Positions 34,539 to 45,000 of a DNA stretch of 64,000 bases are shown piece after piece. Origin of the DNA: Catalimonadaceae bacterium JC749 (GTDB lineage: Bacteria; Bacteroidota; Bacteroidia; Cytophagales; Cyclobacteriaceae); assembly GCA_021730635.1 (NCBI GenBank), contig JAJNNC010000001.1, positions 992,001-1,056,000 of the forward strand, in the 5' to 3' direction. Each line of letters starts with the position of its first letter. Within the stretch, counting starts at the first letter, position 1. The position numbers and the translations under genes were made by a program. The notes beneath the pieces are model-generated. The model was not told the origin of the DNA. It was given only the letters and a program-made list of their open reading frames with translations, and did no database searches.

Positions 34539-35945
34539 TTACTTTTGCCCTTGGTGTTTTGAGAGGTTCCCCTTTGAAAGTGCTTGGATATACTCTTTCA
34601 AATCAGCTATATACACGCATCTGGTGTTGTCTTCGTACCCATTGAAAATGACAAACCTCCCTGACCGGTCCCAAGTTGGATGAGCATCTACCCGAAAGGA
34701 GCTGTCTTCTACTTTGGGAACAAACACATGCGCGATCAGTTCTTCCGTTCCTGTGGCTACATTCAAGAGTCGGACCGGAACAAAACCATCCTGATGTGTG
34801 ACCGGCTCATGCGGATAAGCATCTGTTACAACCAGTGGCAGACCACCAGGATGAAAAGAAGGATGCCCGGAACCTACTGGAAAAACAGTTTTCAAATCTG
34901 ATCCATCGTATTTGACGGTAATAAACTCCAATCCGGGTTCGCCATCTACTTCCAGATTCATTGAAATGTGATCCCCATCGGCTGTCCATGCCATATGGTG
35001 TCCACCCATGGCATATTGTTCCGGAGTGATAGCTGTCCGTATTTCTGAGCCATCCGGACGCATAGTAATCACGGCAATCTTACGTTTTCCACCGGTTAAG
35101 GGCCTCCATTGCACTAATGTCATGATGCGCGTTCCCTGCGGGTTCCACATAATTTTAAAGCAATAGTAGGCGAAATCATTCGGATTGGAAACAGTAATAC
35201 TGGGCACAGTTTTTTCATAGATGTCTCGAATGGAGACTAACATTTCAGTTTTACCGGTTTTCGTATCGGTGATGAAAATACCATCACTATCCACCGGCCC
35301 CACGTTATAATCTGTCAAACTGTCCGGCAGAATAACCCCATAACCCGACTGAGCATGTACTGAGTTTACCAGATTATGACTAGCTAATTTTTTTCCGTCG
35401 AGGGAAGCCATGAAAACCGTTCCTTCCATTCGGCGAGAAGAACCGGTGAAAGGATCGAGTTGCACCGCAAAGGGTTCCCAAGTAGTGGTATCCACATCAT
35501 TGAAGTAAAGTTCGTGATCACTTCCGCCCCATTGTACGTTCGCCCCTACCTGCATCTCCCAACCATAAGATTTGGATATTACACGTTCTTTTCCTGTTTT
35601 CATATCCACAAGAATGACTTCTCCGGCCTCTCCAGGCTGAGGGTAACGATCTTCGAAAGGCACCCGAAACAATGCCATAAAACGCCCTGAAGGGCTCAGT
35701 GGTGAAGTGTCGTGAAAGCGGTGAATCACGCCACCAGAGCTTATTTTTCTAATGGGGACTAGTGGTTTTCCAGGTTTAATCGCGGAGTGAGAAATCTCAC
35801 CGGGGGGAGCCAGCACTGTCTGTGCTTGTATACCCATTCCGTAGAAAAACATAATCAAGACAAAGAACATGAGAGTACGATAAGAGTACCTCCTTGCTGG
35901 AATGGCGCTTCTGTAGTTTTTTAAAGTTATCCTTTTATTTTTCAT
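34539..35945 (-). CDS. TolB-like (PD40) secreted beta-propeller protein
   Basis: A 468-residue exported protein. The signal is 'MFFVLIMFFYGMGIQAQT' after a basic N terminus; I use the ATG at 35945, since the longer frame adds a non-signal prefix. Repeated PD40/TolB-type blades follow: 'LSPSGRFMALFRVPF', 'IMWNPQGTRIMTLVQW', 'MAWTADGDHISMN', 'PTWDRSGRFVIFNGYED'. The fold resembles oligogalacturonate lyase-type propellers, but no lyase residues are certain, so a binding or enzymatic role is open. It is last in a row of minus-strand genes beginning with the sus locus at 45435, but a gap of 164 bases separates it from the FMN_bind-like gene. Confidence 0.65.
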   Translation of the reverse strand: MKNKRITLKNYRSAIPARRYSYRTLMFFVLIMFFYGMGIQAQTVLAPPGEISHSAIKPGKPLVPIRKISSGGVIHRFHDTSPLSPSGRFMALFRVPFEDRYPQPGEAGEVILVDMKTGKERVISKSYGWEMQVGANVQWGGSDHELYFNDVDTTTWEPFAVQLDPFTGSSRRMEGTVFMASLDGKKLASHNLVNSVHAQSGYGVILPDSLTDYNVGPVDSDGIFITDTKTGKTEMLVSIRDIYEKTVPSITVSNPNDFAYYCFKIMWNPQGTRIMTLVQWRPLTGGKRKIAVITMRPDGSEIRTAITPEQYAMGGHHMAWTADGDHISMNLEVDGEPGLEFITVKYDGSDLKTVFPVGSGHPSFHPGGLPLVVTDAYPHEPVTHQDGFVPVRLLNVATGTEELIAHVFVPKVEDSSFRVDAHPTWDRSGRFVIFNGYEDNTRCVYIADLKEYIQALSKGNLSKHQGQK

Positions 35946-36109
35946 GTTAATCAGTTTGTTATGATAAGGGCCTTCATGGCTGCCTAATAATTGCATTATT
36001 ATAGACTGAGGATTGAAACCCATTCAGGGAGATAAAAACAGTTGATAATCTGGCTCCATTGTCATGGTTTACGGAATCCGGATACGCATTCAGTCAAAAC
36101 TAGTTAGAG

Positions 36110-37189
36110 CTATTGGGCTTGTTTCAAAAAGTCGGTAGCTGTTTGCCGGACAAGTGTATTTTCGCTTTTTAACAGTGCTCGGGCAGCAACGATTACTTTT
36201 TCAGAATGATCCGGGCTATGTAGTAGCACCTGTAATATTTTCATCTTATACCATTCGTTTTCTCCACCCAAATCATTCCCCAGTGCCTCGTACAAGTCTG
36301 GTGCAAGCGTTGTCAGGTTAGTAAGGGCAGGTAAAATCAGCAACTTTTCATCCAGAGAAGCCTTCCGGTAAATAACCGCCAGTTCAGACTGCATGGATGG
36401 CTGATCTACATTAGATCTTACCAAAGCATTGGCGGATAATTTTTTAAGATAATCATCCGTTTCTGCTTTTAAACCAGTGATCACTAAGGTATCTGTCAAG
36501 GGTGATGGAGGCAATTTTCCTAATCCTACTAAGTCCAGCAAGAAGTAACGATATTCCTTTTTCCCATTCTTCAGCAGATTGCTGGTAAGCGCAGTATTAT
36601 TTTTTAATTCCTCAAGGGTCAATGTGGCCAATTGTTCTTTCTCTCCCTGATGGATCAGGTGCCAGATTGTATGGGTGGTATAGACAGCATCTTTTACTGC
36701 TTCGGAGGCTATTTCCTTTTTAGTGGCTCCGGAAGCTCCATCTACTACTTCTTCGTAGGGATCATCAACCAATTCCGACAATTCATACTCTCGTAACAAA
36801 GACCAATCGTTATGTAGAATACCCATCAATTGATCATAATCCTCCTGAGAAAAATCACTATGATCAGTTTTGGTAAGATGTTCTCCATATATCTCAAGCC
36901 CAAGGAATCTACCGGTGCAATCCCAGTAGATTCCTATGTCTATGAGTTTGCATTCACCTGTGAGGCATACCGGAGTTTTAATTCTTCTATACCAGTATAA
37001 TATCCCTTGGCCATCTTCCAGGGCTGTGATGTCAACCCTTTCATGATTGTCATCCCAAATGCTGTATGCCCCTTCTATGCGCTTTGTCTTGAGGTGCAGA
37101 AGTTCTTTACTCCGGTAATAAACATCCTCTGTATAACTTCCCAATAGGTAGAATACACAGATAAGAAGAAAGAAAAATGCTTTACTCAT
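36110..37189 (-). CDS. FMN_bind-like protein with flavinylation motif and helical-repeat tail (copy 1)
   Basis: A 359-residue exported protein. An N-terminal hydrophobic segment (MSKAFFFLLICVFYLLGS) is a signal or anchor. Cys75 and Cys80 ('VCLTGEC') precede 'IYWDCTGRFLGL'. Then 'VVDGASGAT' (Thr156) matches the Dgx(S/T)(G/S)AT motif that the ApbE transferase uses to attach FMN to Thr in NqrC, RnfG and other FMN_bind proteins. 'YTTHTIWH' follows. The C-terminal half is alpha-helical and HEAT-like. Paralogous to 52052-53188. It directly follows the giant FAD oxidoreductase (16-base gap), so a redox partner role is inferred. Start at the ATG at 37189; a GTG at 37204 also exists. Confidence 0.7.
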   Translation of the reverse strand: MSKAFFFLLICVFYLLGSYTEDVYYRSKELLHLKTKRIEGAYSIWDDNHERVDITALEDGQGILYWYRRIKTPVCLTGECKLIDIGIYWDCTGRFLGLEIYGEHLTKTDHSDFSQEDYDQLMGILHNDWSLLREYELSELVDDPYEEVVDGASGATKKEIASEAVKDAVYTTHTIWHLIHQGEKEQLATLTLEELKNNTALTSNLLKNGKKEYRYFLLDLVGLGKLPPSPLTDTLVITGLKAETDDYLKKLSANALVRSNVDQPSMQSELAVIYRKASLDEKLLILPALTNLTTLAPDLYEALGNDLGGENEWYKMKILQVLLHSPDHSEKVIVAARALLKSENTLVRQTATDFLKQAQ

Positions 37190-37205
37190 AAATGTATACC
37201 TCACC

Positions 37206-40200
37206 TTAAATTTCTACTGTTTTGATCAACTGCTTGCCTGGTCTGGGAAATTGTAATTCGGCAATAAGTTTTTTCCAGGCTGTAGCATGATACCCATGAT
37301 CTTGTTGTGTCAGCTCCCTGAGTTCTGAAGCTGCAAAAGCTTTGTAGTGATGATGTATATCTTCCAAGTAATCGGCCAAGAGATGATAGCCGGTTTTACC
37401 ACCACAACGGGCTAAAGCAGCAGCTATTGAAATCTCCAAAAATCCTCCATACACTCTCCATCTCACTTGGTCATACTCTTCTGTGAGAAATCCACCGATA
37501 TTATCATCTTTCAAGAGCTTTTCAAAACCGGGAATAAACGCAGGGTCAGGAACCCGTTCGGCATAAAAACACAAGTTCAGAATCCTATTGTAAAAAGGAA
37601 TGATTTTTAAATCAATTCTTCCATTGAAATAAGCATTGGATCGTTCTACTATTCCTCCGCCAGACACTGTATGCTCAATGATGTGCTTAATGGTAGGATT
37701 ACTCTTAGCATCCCCCGTCATAGCTAGTAAGCCTATATTCTGATTGATACGCCAAAACAAACCTTCCAGTATATTCTTCTCCCGTCCTCTGATAAAGTCA
37801 TAATCATCAACATAGCCGCCTGGGTAACCCTGGTCTAGTTCCTGAGCAAATAGTTCCTGAAGTTCTTGCACAATCAGGTCGTTACCTACAGGATCTCCAA
37901 ACCAAGCCAGAGCCTTGGCAGTCAAAAGTTTTCCTTCCTCCAGAAACTCGCCTTCACTACTAGCGGCTTTTTTAAAAAATTCCCGCAACACCGGAAGGGC
38001 TTTTTCCCTGGGTAACTTGCTACATTCAAAAAGGTACTCTCTTTCACCATTGGCCAGATGCATAATTCTTCTACGGATTTCTTCCTCCTTTTCCCGAAAG
38101 TTCCAGGTAGATTTTCTGGCATAATCTGAGGGTAAATATTCCAGTCCGGACCATTCTTTCTGCAGGGAGGAAATATCAAAACTTCTAGGCTGGAGGTTAT
38201 TCCAAGCCAAATGGGCTGCTATTTGCCCTGTAAGATACCCCAGTACGATAATATCTGCCGTCATACGGGTAAACTGGAGTGCATTGTGTGTTTGACTGAT
38301 GCCCCTGCCTGAAATCAGCAAACCATCCAAGGTTTTGGGTACAATACACCGGTACGGGATCTCTACGACGATGTCGTTGGAATGGGGGAGCAAAAAACCG
38401 CATTTTGAAAATTCAGAAGACCCTACATTATGTGGATCAAAATCACTGCTGGCCAGGGAGATCACATCTTCAAAATGTGTCCCTTCTGCCGCATCCAGAA
38501 AGTTCAGCACATAGATTCCCTCAATTCTCCGGGATTCCCTTACCGTCAGCATAGGGTGGAAATCATAAAAATGTGCTTCATAATGAGACAAAAACAGTCC
38601 TCTTTGCAGTTCCGATATTTTTGTGTTGTCTATCACATCGTAATCCCGGTTGGTAGGGGAGGGCACATTCACACCAGCAATATCCCATTGACTATAATTC
38701 TGTGTTTCTCCGGTTCTGGAATTTCCTATAAAATAGGCTGCTCCTGCGAAAGCAGCAATGTCACCATCTCCCGTGGCATCAACCGTAACCTGACTTTCAA
38801 TGGCTTCCAGTTTTCCATGGCGGCATATCACAATACCTTTGACTGTATTATCATTTACCAAAGTGTGGCACATGATGGCGCCTCCCATAAACCTGCCACC
38901 GGCATTCAGCACACCTGTCAGATGATATAATTTGCGGCCGGTTTTCTTGGTCATGTTGGTTTCAAAAGCGAGCCTTTCAGCATCTTCGCTTTGTTTTTTG
39001 AAAAACTTATTATCTTTTACCCCATGGTAGTAGCCCATCACACCTCCCATAGTTTTGGTACCACCCAGATCGTTAAAATAGTCTGCCACAATAGTATTAG
39101 CTCCTTTTTCGGCAGCCCCCATGGCTACAAAAGCACCCCCCGTGCCACCTCCGGCTACCAATACCTGACATTGTTCTTTGTTTTTGACCAGATTGGTAAA
39201 ATCAAAGGTAACCTTCTGTAAGGGGATCGAAAGTCCTGGTTCTTCTACCTCCGAAAAACGTAAATCGGTAAAAGGAATCGTATTGCCGATGGTGTGTAAT
39301 GAATGGATTTGCGCATTGGTTTTGGCATATTTGATAGCATCCACCATTTCTTTTGCCGCTGCTTCTATGGCTTCTATTTTTTTGTAGCTTAAAGCAGCCG
39401 AGGCATTAGGCAAAACATAATGGCCTTTCAGGGTGGGGGAAGGCAGCGTATCATCTGCGAGGAAAAGGGAGGTTTCCAGTGGGAGCTGATTAATCTGTGC
39501 TCTTTTCAGGGAAGCATCCAGGCTGCTTAATTTCTCTCCCAATTTGGCAGAAATTAATCTGGCCTGGTGTTCGATTTCCTCCGGTTTCTGCGAGCCGACA
39601 GGGAACTCAAATTCTATAAAAAGCTGGTTGTCTGAAAGTTTTCCCTGATGGAATTTTAAAGTATTCTCGTGTATACCAAATTCATCTGAAACTTCAACTT
39701 CCTTTTTCTGTGGATCACTAACCTCTGACATTTCCAATACAAAACCTGCACGGTCTATCCGGTAGTTCTCTGCCAGAATACCTCTGCTAAACAGTACCTG
39801 ATCGGAAGCATCAATAAAGCTTTTGCATTTTACCGAATGGAAACCATGTTTACTGGCCAGCAGCACTCCCTGTACAACTTTGTCATCGGTGAAGATGCCG
39901 CAAACATCGGTCATCAACAGCACATGCACTTTGTTGACCAGCAGATTACGCAATAAACCTTTTCTGACACTTCCTGAGAATAGCAGTACTTCGTCGCCAT
40001 ACTGGCTTTCTCCATAGCCTTTGCCACCCGATTTTTTACGTTCTTGTTTTTCATCAGAGGGCAAAAACAATTGTTTAAGCTCAGGCCGAAAGTTGTCGAA
40101 GCCTTCGGCTCCCATCCACAGTTTTCCTTTGGCTGCCATTTCGTAACCAGGGCTGGTTCTTTTTTCAACAATCAGTACCTTTTTGCCTTGCTGCGCAGCG

Positions 40201-40385
40201 TGCACAGCGGCAAAGTACCCTGACAGCCCGGCTCCATTGACCACCAGGTCATATGCTGCAAAACTGCTATTCCCTGAAAACTGCCGGTTGATTTCAGCCA
40301 TGGCTTGTAAATTGACAAGGCCTGGAGGGATAAAAACAGCTCCAGTGGCTGACAGACTTATGTTTAAAAATTCTCTTCTTTTCAT
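37206..40385 (-). CDS. Giant Tat-exported FAD-dependent oxidoreductase with two Rossmann motifs
   Basis: A 1059-residue protein. The N terminus is a twin-arginine signal ('MKRREFLNISLSATGAVF'); the longer frame is not signal-like. Two dinucleotide-binding stretches are present: 'NGAGLSG' at 50-56 and 'GGGTGG' at 412-417. The second is followed by 'TVDATGDGDIAAFAGAAYF', typical of PF12831 FAD-dependent oxidoreductases. The first half looks like a diverged copy and may not bind FAD. After about residue 760 the protein is helical and rich in repeats. It is about twice the usual family length of 550. It sits between SusD (14-base gap) and the FMN_bind-like gene, so it is probably the main oxidase of this locus. 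Reaction unknown. Confidence 0.8.
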   Translation of the reverse strand: MKRREFLNISLSATGAVFIPPGLVNLQAMAEINRQFSGNSSFAAYDLVVNGAGLSGYFAAVHAAQQGKKVLIVEKRTSPGYEMAAKGKLWMGAEGFDNFRPELKQLFLPSDEKQERKKSGGKGYGESQYGDEVLLFSGSVRKGLLRNLLVNKVHVLLMTDVCGIFTDDKVVQGVLLASKHGFHSVKCKSFIDASDQVLFSRGILAENYRIDRAGFVLEMSEVSDPQKKEVEVSDEFGIHENTLKFHQGKLSDNQLFIEFEFPVGSQKPEEIEHQARLISAKLGEKLSSLDASLKRAQINQLPLETSLFLADDTLPSPTLKGHYVLPNASAALSYKKIEAIEAAAKEMVDAIKYAKTNAQIHSLHTIGNTIPFTDLRFSEVEEPGLSIPLQKVTFDFTNLVKNKEQCQVLVAGGGTGGAFVAMGAAEKGANTIVADYFNDLGGTKTMGGVMGYYHGVKDNKFFKKQSEDAERLAFETNMTKKTGRKLYHLTGVLNAGGRFMGGAIMCHTLVNDNTVKGIVICRHGKLEAIESQVTVDATGDGDIAAFAGAAYFIGNSRTGETQNYSQWDIAGVNVPSPTNRDYDVIDNTKISELQRGLFLSHYEAHFYDFHPMLTVRESRRIEGIYVLNFLDAAEGTHFEDVISLASSDFDPHNVGSSEFSKCGFLLPHSNDIVVEIPYRCIVPKTLDGLLISGRGISQTHNALQFTRMTADIIVLGYLTGQIAAHLAWNNLQPRSFDISSLQKEWSGLEYLPSDYARKSTWNFREKEEEIRRRIMHLANGEREYLFECSKLPREKALPVLREFFKKAASSEGEFLEEGKLLTAKALAWFGDPVGNDLIVQELQELFAQELDQGYPGGYVDDYDFIRGREKNILEGLFWRINQNIGLLAMTGDAKSNPTIKHIIEHTVSGGGIVERSNAYFNGRIDLKIIPFYNRILNLCFYAERVPDPAFIPGFEKLLKDDNIGGFLTEEYDQVRWRVYGGFLEISIAAALARCGGKTGYHLLADYLEDIHHHYKAFAASELRELTQQDHGYHATAWKKLIAELQFPRPGKQLIKTVEI

Positions 40386-40399
40386 GTTATTTTTATCGG

Positions 40400-42079
40400 T
40401 TAATAACCCGGATTTTGTGTCAAATTGGAGTTGATGTCTAATTCCTTTTGTGGGATTGGCCATAAATAATCTCTGGCAGGGTTGAAATTTCGGGTATCAA
40501 ACTGCCGAAGTTCATCCCCATAGGCATCATAATGCGGTATGCCATTCTCATCAAAAGTGGGAATAAAGCTTTCCTCATAATCCCGTTGGGGACGGCCGTA
40601 TAAAGTACCCGGCATTACATCTTCTGCTATTTTCCATCTTCTTAGGTCAAAAAAGCGCAATCCTTCAAAAGGAAACTCTACTTTGCGTTCCTGTCTGACG
40701 ATCTTCCTCAGTTCATCCTGCGACTTTCCGGCAGCTATGGCGGGTAAGCCAGCACGAAGTCGTACAGCGTTGATGGCATCATATACACTTAGATCCAGTT
40801 CTCCTTTTTCTATCTTCGCTTCGGCATACATCAGCAATACCTCGGCATATCGTACCAGCATGATGTTCAGTTCTGATTCCCCTCTGAATTCTCGTTCCTC
40901 ATCGGCCACATACTTCCGGTACTGATAGCCTGAAAAGGTAGCATAAGCATGGGTTACCTCCAGGTTATTGACTCTCCTGGGTGGATTTGTGTTATAGTCC
41001 CAGACCATGAGGCTGTCAGGATGTGTTTCAAATTGGTATCCTAAGAATACAGAACCTGGCACCACGCAGGTGGCCTGCAGGCGGGGATCACGATTTTCAA
41101 AAGGGTTACTTGCATCGTATAAGGGTGATTGGTCTATCGGCAAACCATCTATACTTTCATAAGAATCGATCAATGCTTGGGTAGGAATCTTGGTCACATA
41201 GCCCCCTCCAAGTCTGCCCCGGGTATGAATGGGTGTTTGATGCGTCAACTGATTTGCCCGGCTAAACTGAATGGTCATGATTTCTTCCGAATTATTCTCA
41301 GCAGCATAAGTAAAAAGTTCACTATAGTCCGGATACAGTTGATAGAGGTTCAAATCCATGATACGCTTGGCAGCCGTAGCGGCTATGTCCCATTCCTCAC
41401 TGAATAGGGCTTCTCTGGCTTTGATCGCTAAGGCAGCCCCTGCTGTTATTTTCCCTCTTTCATTAGCAGGGTATTCAACGGGTAATATACTGGCCACCGC
41501 ATCAAGTTCATTCAGAATAAAAGTATGGATTTCTGACCTGGCCGTCCGGGGTAGTTTTGCATCAAAGACATCGAGGGGTTCGACCGTGAAGGGAACGTCT
41601 CCGTAAAAACTGGTTAACAGATGATACCAATATGCTCTGAAAAAACGAGCTTCTGCTGCAATCCTTTCATATACCTCGGGATCTGTCACCTCCTGCGCGT
41701 GTTCCATATTTGCCAGTAAACGGTTACATTGGCCGATTGTCTGATAGGCACTGTTCCATGTTCCGGTAATGAGCGGCTCGTCATTGGGGGTGATGAGTCC
41801 CTGGGATAATAATTGCCAGGAGCTAAGATTCCGGTCCCAGGAGATATCAGTGGCCAGGTCCAGCAGAAACTGAAAAGGGAGATGAGTTACATCTCTATCC
41901 GTGAAGTACAGGCTTCGGTAAATGGCATTGATCGACAGCTGCAATTCTGACTCTGTACTCCAGAAAGTAGCATCGGATGGAGAGTCCAGGGGAAATTTCT
42001 CGAGATAGTCTTCTGAACAGCCGTTGAAACCTATCAGAAACACGACTAACAGGAAGTGGAAATATTTCTTAGTTTTCAT
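40400..42079 (-). CDS. SusD/RagB-family outer-membrane lipoprotein (locus 1)
   Basis: A 559-residue surface lipoprotein that captures a substrate for the SusC transporter upstream. The signal ends in a lipobox ('IGFNGCSEDYLE'), then 'FPLDSPSDATFW', an N-terminal SusD signature. TPR-like helices and the C-terminal 'RRWKIAEDVMPG' and 'PARDYLWPIPQKELDINS' stretch are typical. The gap after SusC is 11 bases, so they are translationally close. Paralogous to the second SusD at 59184. Ligand unknown; no glycoside hydrolase lies in this locus, which is unusual for a sugar-polymer PUL. Confidence 0.95.
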   Translation of the reverse strand: MKTKKYFHFLLVVFLIGFNGCSEDYLEKFPLDSPSDATFWSTESELQLSINAIYRSLYFTDRDVTHLPFQFLLDLATDISWDRNLSSWQLLSQGLITPNDEPLITGTWNSAYQTIGQCNRLLANMEHAQEVTDPEVYERIAAEARFFRAYWYHLLTSFYGDVPFTVEPLDVFDAKLPRTARSEIHTFILNELDAVASILPVEYPANERGKITAGAALAIKAREALFSEEWDIAATAAKRIMDLNLYQLYPDYSELFTYAAENNSEEIMTIQFSRANQLTHQTPIHTRGRLGGGYVTKIPTQALIDSYESIDGLPIDQSPLYDASNPFENRDPRLQATCVVPGSVFLGYQFETHPDSLMVWDYNTNPPRRVNNLEVTHAYATFSGYQYRKYVADEEREFRGESELNIMLVRYAEVLLMYAEAKIEKGELDLSVYDAINAVRLRAGLPAIAAGKSQDELRKIVRQERKVEFPFEGLRFFDLRRWKIAEDVMPGTLYGRPQRDYEESFIPTFDENGIPHYDAYGDELRQFDTRNFNPARDYLWPIPQKELDINSNLTQNPGY

Positions 42080-42090
42080 TTTTCAAGCTT

Positions 42091-45000
42091 TTAAAAGGTT
42101 GTTTCAAGGCCAAAGGCAAACACTTTTACCATCGGATAAAAATCACCCTGCCCCACCGGCGATTCGGGATCATAGCTGTCATAGAAGTTGTCCAGGGTCA
42201 GCAAGTTTTGTCCACTGAAGAACACCCGGCATTTAGCGACGGAAATTCTGTTTGTGAAGGTGCTGGGCAAGGTATACCCCAACTGCAAGTTCTTCAGACG
42301 AAAATAGGCAGCACTCCTCACCCAATAGGATGACACCTGCTCATTGTTAGGGTAATTGAAGGTTAATCTGGGGTAGGAGGCATTCGGATTGTTCTCCGTC
42401 CAGTGATCTTTGTGCCATTCCTGAGCAGTACCTCCCAGATAAAAAGCCATAGTGGCAAAATTATCCAGATACCCATCCGCTTTGCCTACTCCCTGGATAA
42501 ACACCCCCAGATCAAACCCTTTGAATTGGCCGGACAAATTTAAGCCGTAGGTGTATCTGGGAATTGGGTTTCCAATGACTACCCGGTCCGTGGCATTCAC
42601 CACTCCGTCGGGCTCGTCAGCGATGCCATCACCGTTCACATCTACGGACTGGTCTTTGTACTTAATATCTCCGGGGCTTGACGGACCAAACTGACCCGCA
42701 TGGTTATCAATTTCTTCCTGCGTCTGAAAAAGTCCTAGGGCTTCCAGTCCGAATAAGGCATCGATGGGTTGTCCTTCCATTCGCACAGTGCGTGTGCCAA
42801 TGTAAGGACCCGTGCCTACCAGGTCAACAATTTTATTACTAACATTGGCCAGGTTGGCACCAATGCTGTACTTGAAGTCATTGATATTATCGTTGAACTG
42901 TACGCGTAAATCCCAGCCTGCATTCCGTACTTTCCCTGCGTTTTGAAAGGGAGGGTCTAACCCAGCTATCCGGGGTAATGGTAATTCCAACAGAATATCG
43001 TATGTATTTTTTATGTAATAGTCGGCAGTGATATAAAACTTGCCCATGCCGGCATCCAGTCCTACGTTCACCATTTCAGTGGTTTCCCAGGATATCTGAG
43101 GGTTGGCGGCGTTTAGTAAAGCGCCGCCTATAGCCGGTATATCATTGCCATAGACATAATTCAACCCCATGGTAACGGCAGATGCAAAAGGGTAGTTTCC
43201 AATCAACTGGTTACCCAACTTTCCCCAGGAAGCTCTGAGCTTTAAGTCATAGAGCCAGTCATCGGAGGTGTTGGAGAGGAAAGTTTCTTCAGAAATTCGC
43301 CATCCTACGGAGAAAGATGGGAAAAAACCGTACTTGTACCCTTCGGCAAATCGAGAGGAACCATCTATCCGGGCATTGGCCTCGAAAAGATACTTTTCCT
43401 GATAGTTGTAGTTGACTCTGCCAAAATAAGACATCAGCGCCCATTCGTAGGCCGATCCGGTAGCGGTTTGGTTGGCGGTAGAGCCTACGTTTAATACTTC
43501 GTAGTTTTCTAAAGGAAACTGATCCCGGAAACCCTGTATCCACTCATTTTTATAATCAATGGCTTCCCATCCTCCCAGCAGATTCAAGGAATGGGCACTA
43601 AAATTCTTATCATAGGAGAGCAGGGCTTTGTAGTTGTTGGTGCTTTCTTTCATATACTGCTCTGTCAATTCAGCCCGGTAAGGTGTCGGATTGATCATGA
43701 AGCCGTCCGGGTAATAGAGGTTCACCTGCTTGCGAAACGACTTATAGTGGTTATATGATTTATTCGGAGCCACCTGGAAGGCAAGGTTGATTCCCGGCAC
43801 AGGTTGCCAATCCATTCTCATGTTTACAATAAACTCATCACTTTTTGTATGGGACATACCTCCGTCTTCCAGGGTGGCCCATCCGTTGTTTCCATCCCAG
43901 CCGATACCCCAGGAGCCATCCTCATTTTTTCCCGGAAGGTTATGAGGGTAACGTGCCAGCCAGTACCATCCCTGGGGAGGCTCTGCGTTGTTCTCACTTT
44001 TCCCTAATAGATCTATATTAAATTGCAGGTTATCTTTCAGTCTGATGTCAGAGTTGAGCCGGAGGTTAAACCTTTTGTAATTGGAATGCATCATGCCATC
44101 CTGGTCCAGAAAAGACAATGAGCCCAGCAAACTGATTTTTTCGCCACCGCTGTTAATACTCAGGTAATGATTTTGCTGAAAGGCTCTATCCTTTAGCATC
44201 ACCTCGTGCCAGTCAGTTTCCGGGTACTCATCGGAAGGAGCTGCTGTTTTATACGCATCGATGTATTCCTGAGAAAAGGGTTCTGACTGCCCCACATTAC
44301 GGTGTGCTTCGTTGATCATGACCATGTGGTCGTACCCGCTTACTTTATCCATGAGCTCAGTGGGTTGCTGCCAACCGGCAGATGCCCGATAGTTAATGGC
44401 AAACTGTTGTTTTTTGGCCCGTTTGGTGGTTACTAAAATTACCCCGTTTGCCGCTCTGGACCCGTAGATAGCCGCTGAGGCGGCATCTTTTAGCACAGAA
44501 ATACTTTCTATTTCATTCACATCCACATCATTGAGGTTAAAGGGAATGCCGTCTACCAAAACGAGTGGATTAGCATCTCCTGTCGTTCCAATGCCCCGGA
44601 TGCGTATGACACCACCATCCGAGCCGGGCTTTCCTGAATTTTGGGTTACGGTAACCCCTGGGGCCAGGCCTTGTAATGCCATAGAGGCCTGACCTACCGG
44701 GCGAGATACAATATCCTGCTCATTGATGGACTCTACGGACCCAGTGACATTCACTTTTTTCTGCGTTCCGTACCCTATCACTACTACTTCCTCTAAGCTC
44801 TGCACATCTTCAGCCATGGTTGCATTAATCTCCGTCCGTCCGTTTACTGCCACTTCCTGGGTGATATATCCTATAGAGGAAAAAACGAGAGTATCGTCTT
44901 CCTCAGGCACACTGATATGATAACGACCATCAATATCAGTGATAGTACCGGTAGCGGTGCCTTTTACCAACACATTCACCCCCGGTAAACCTTCTCCATC

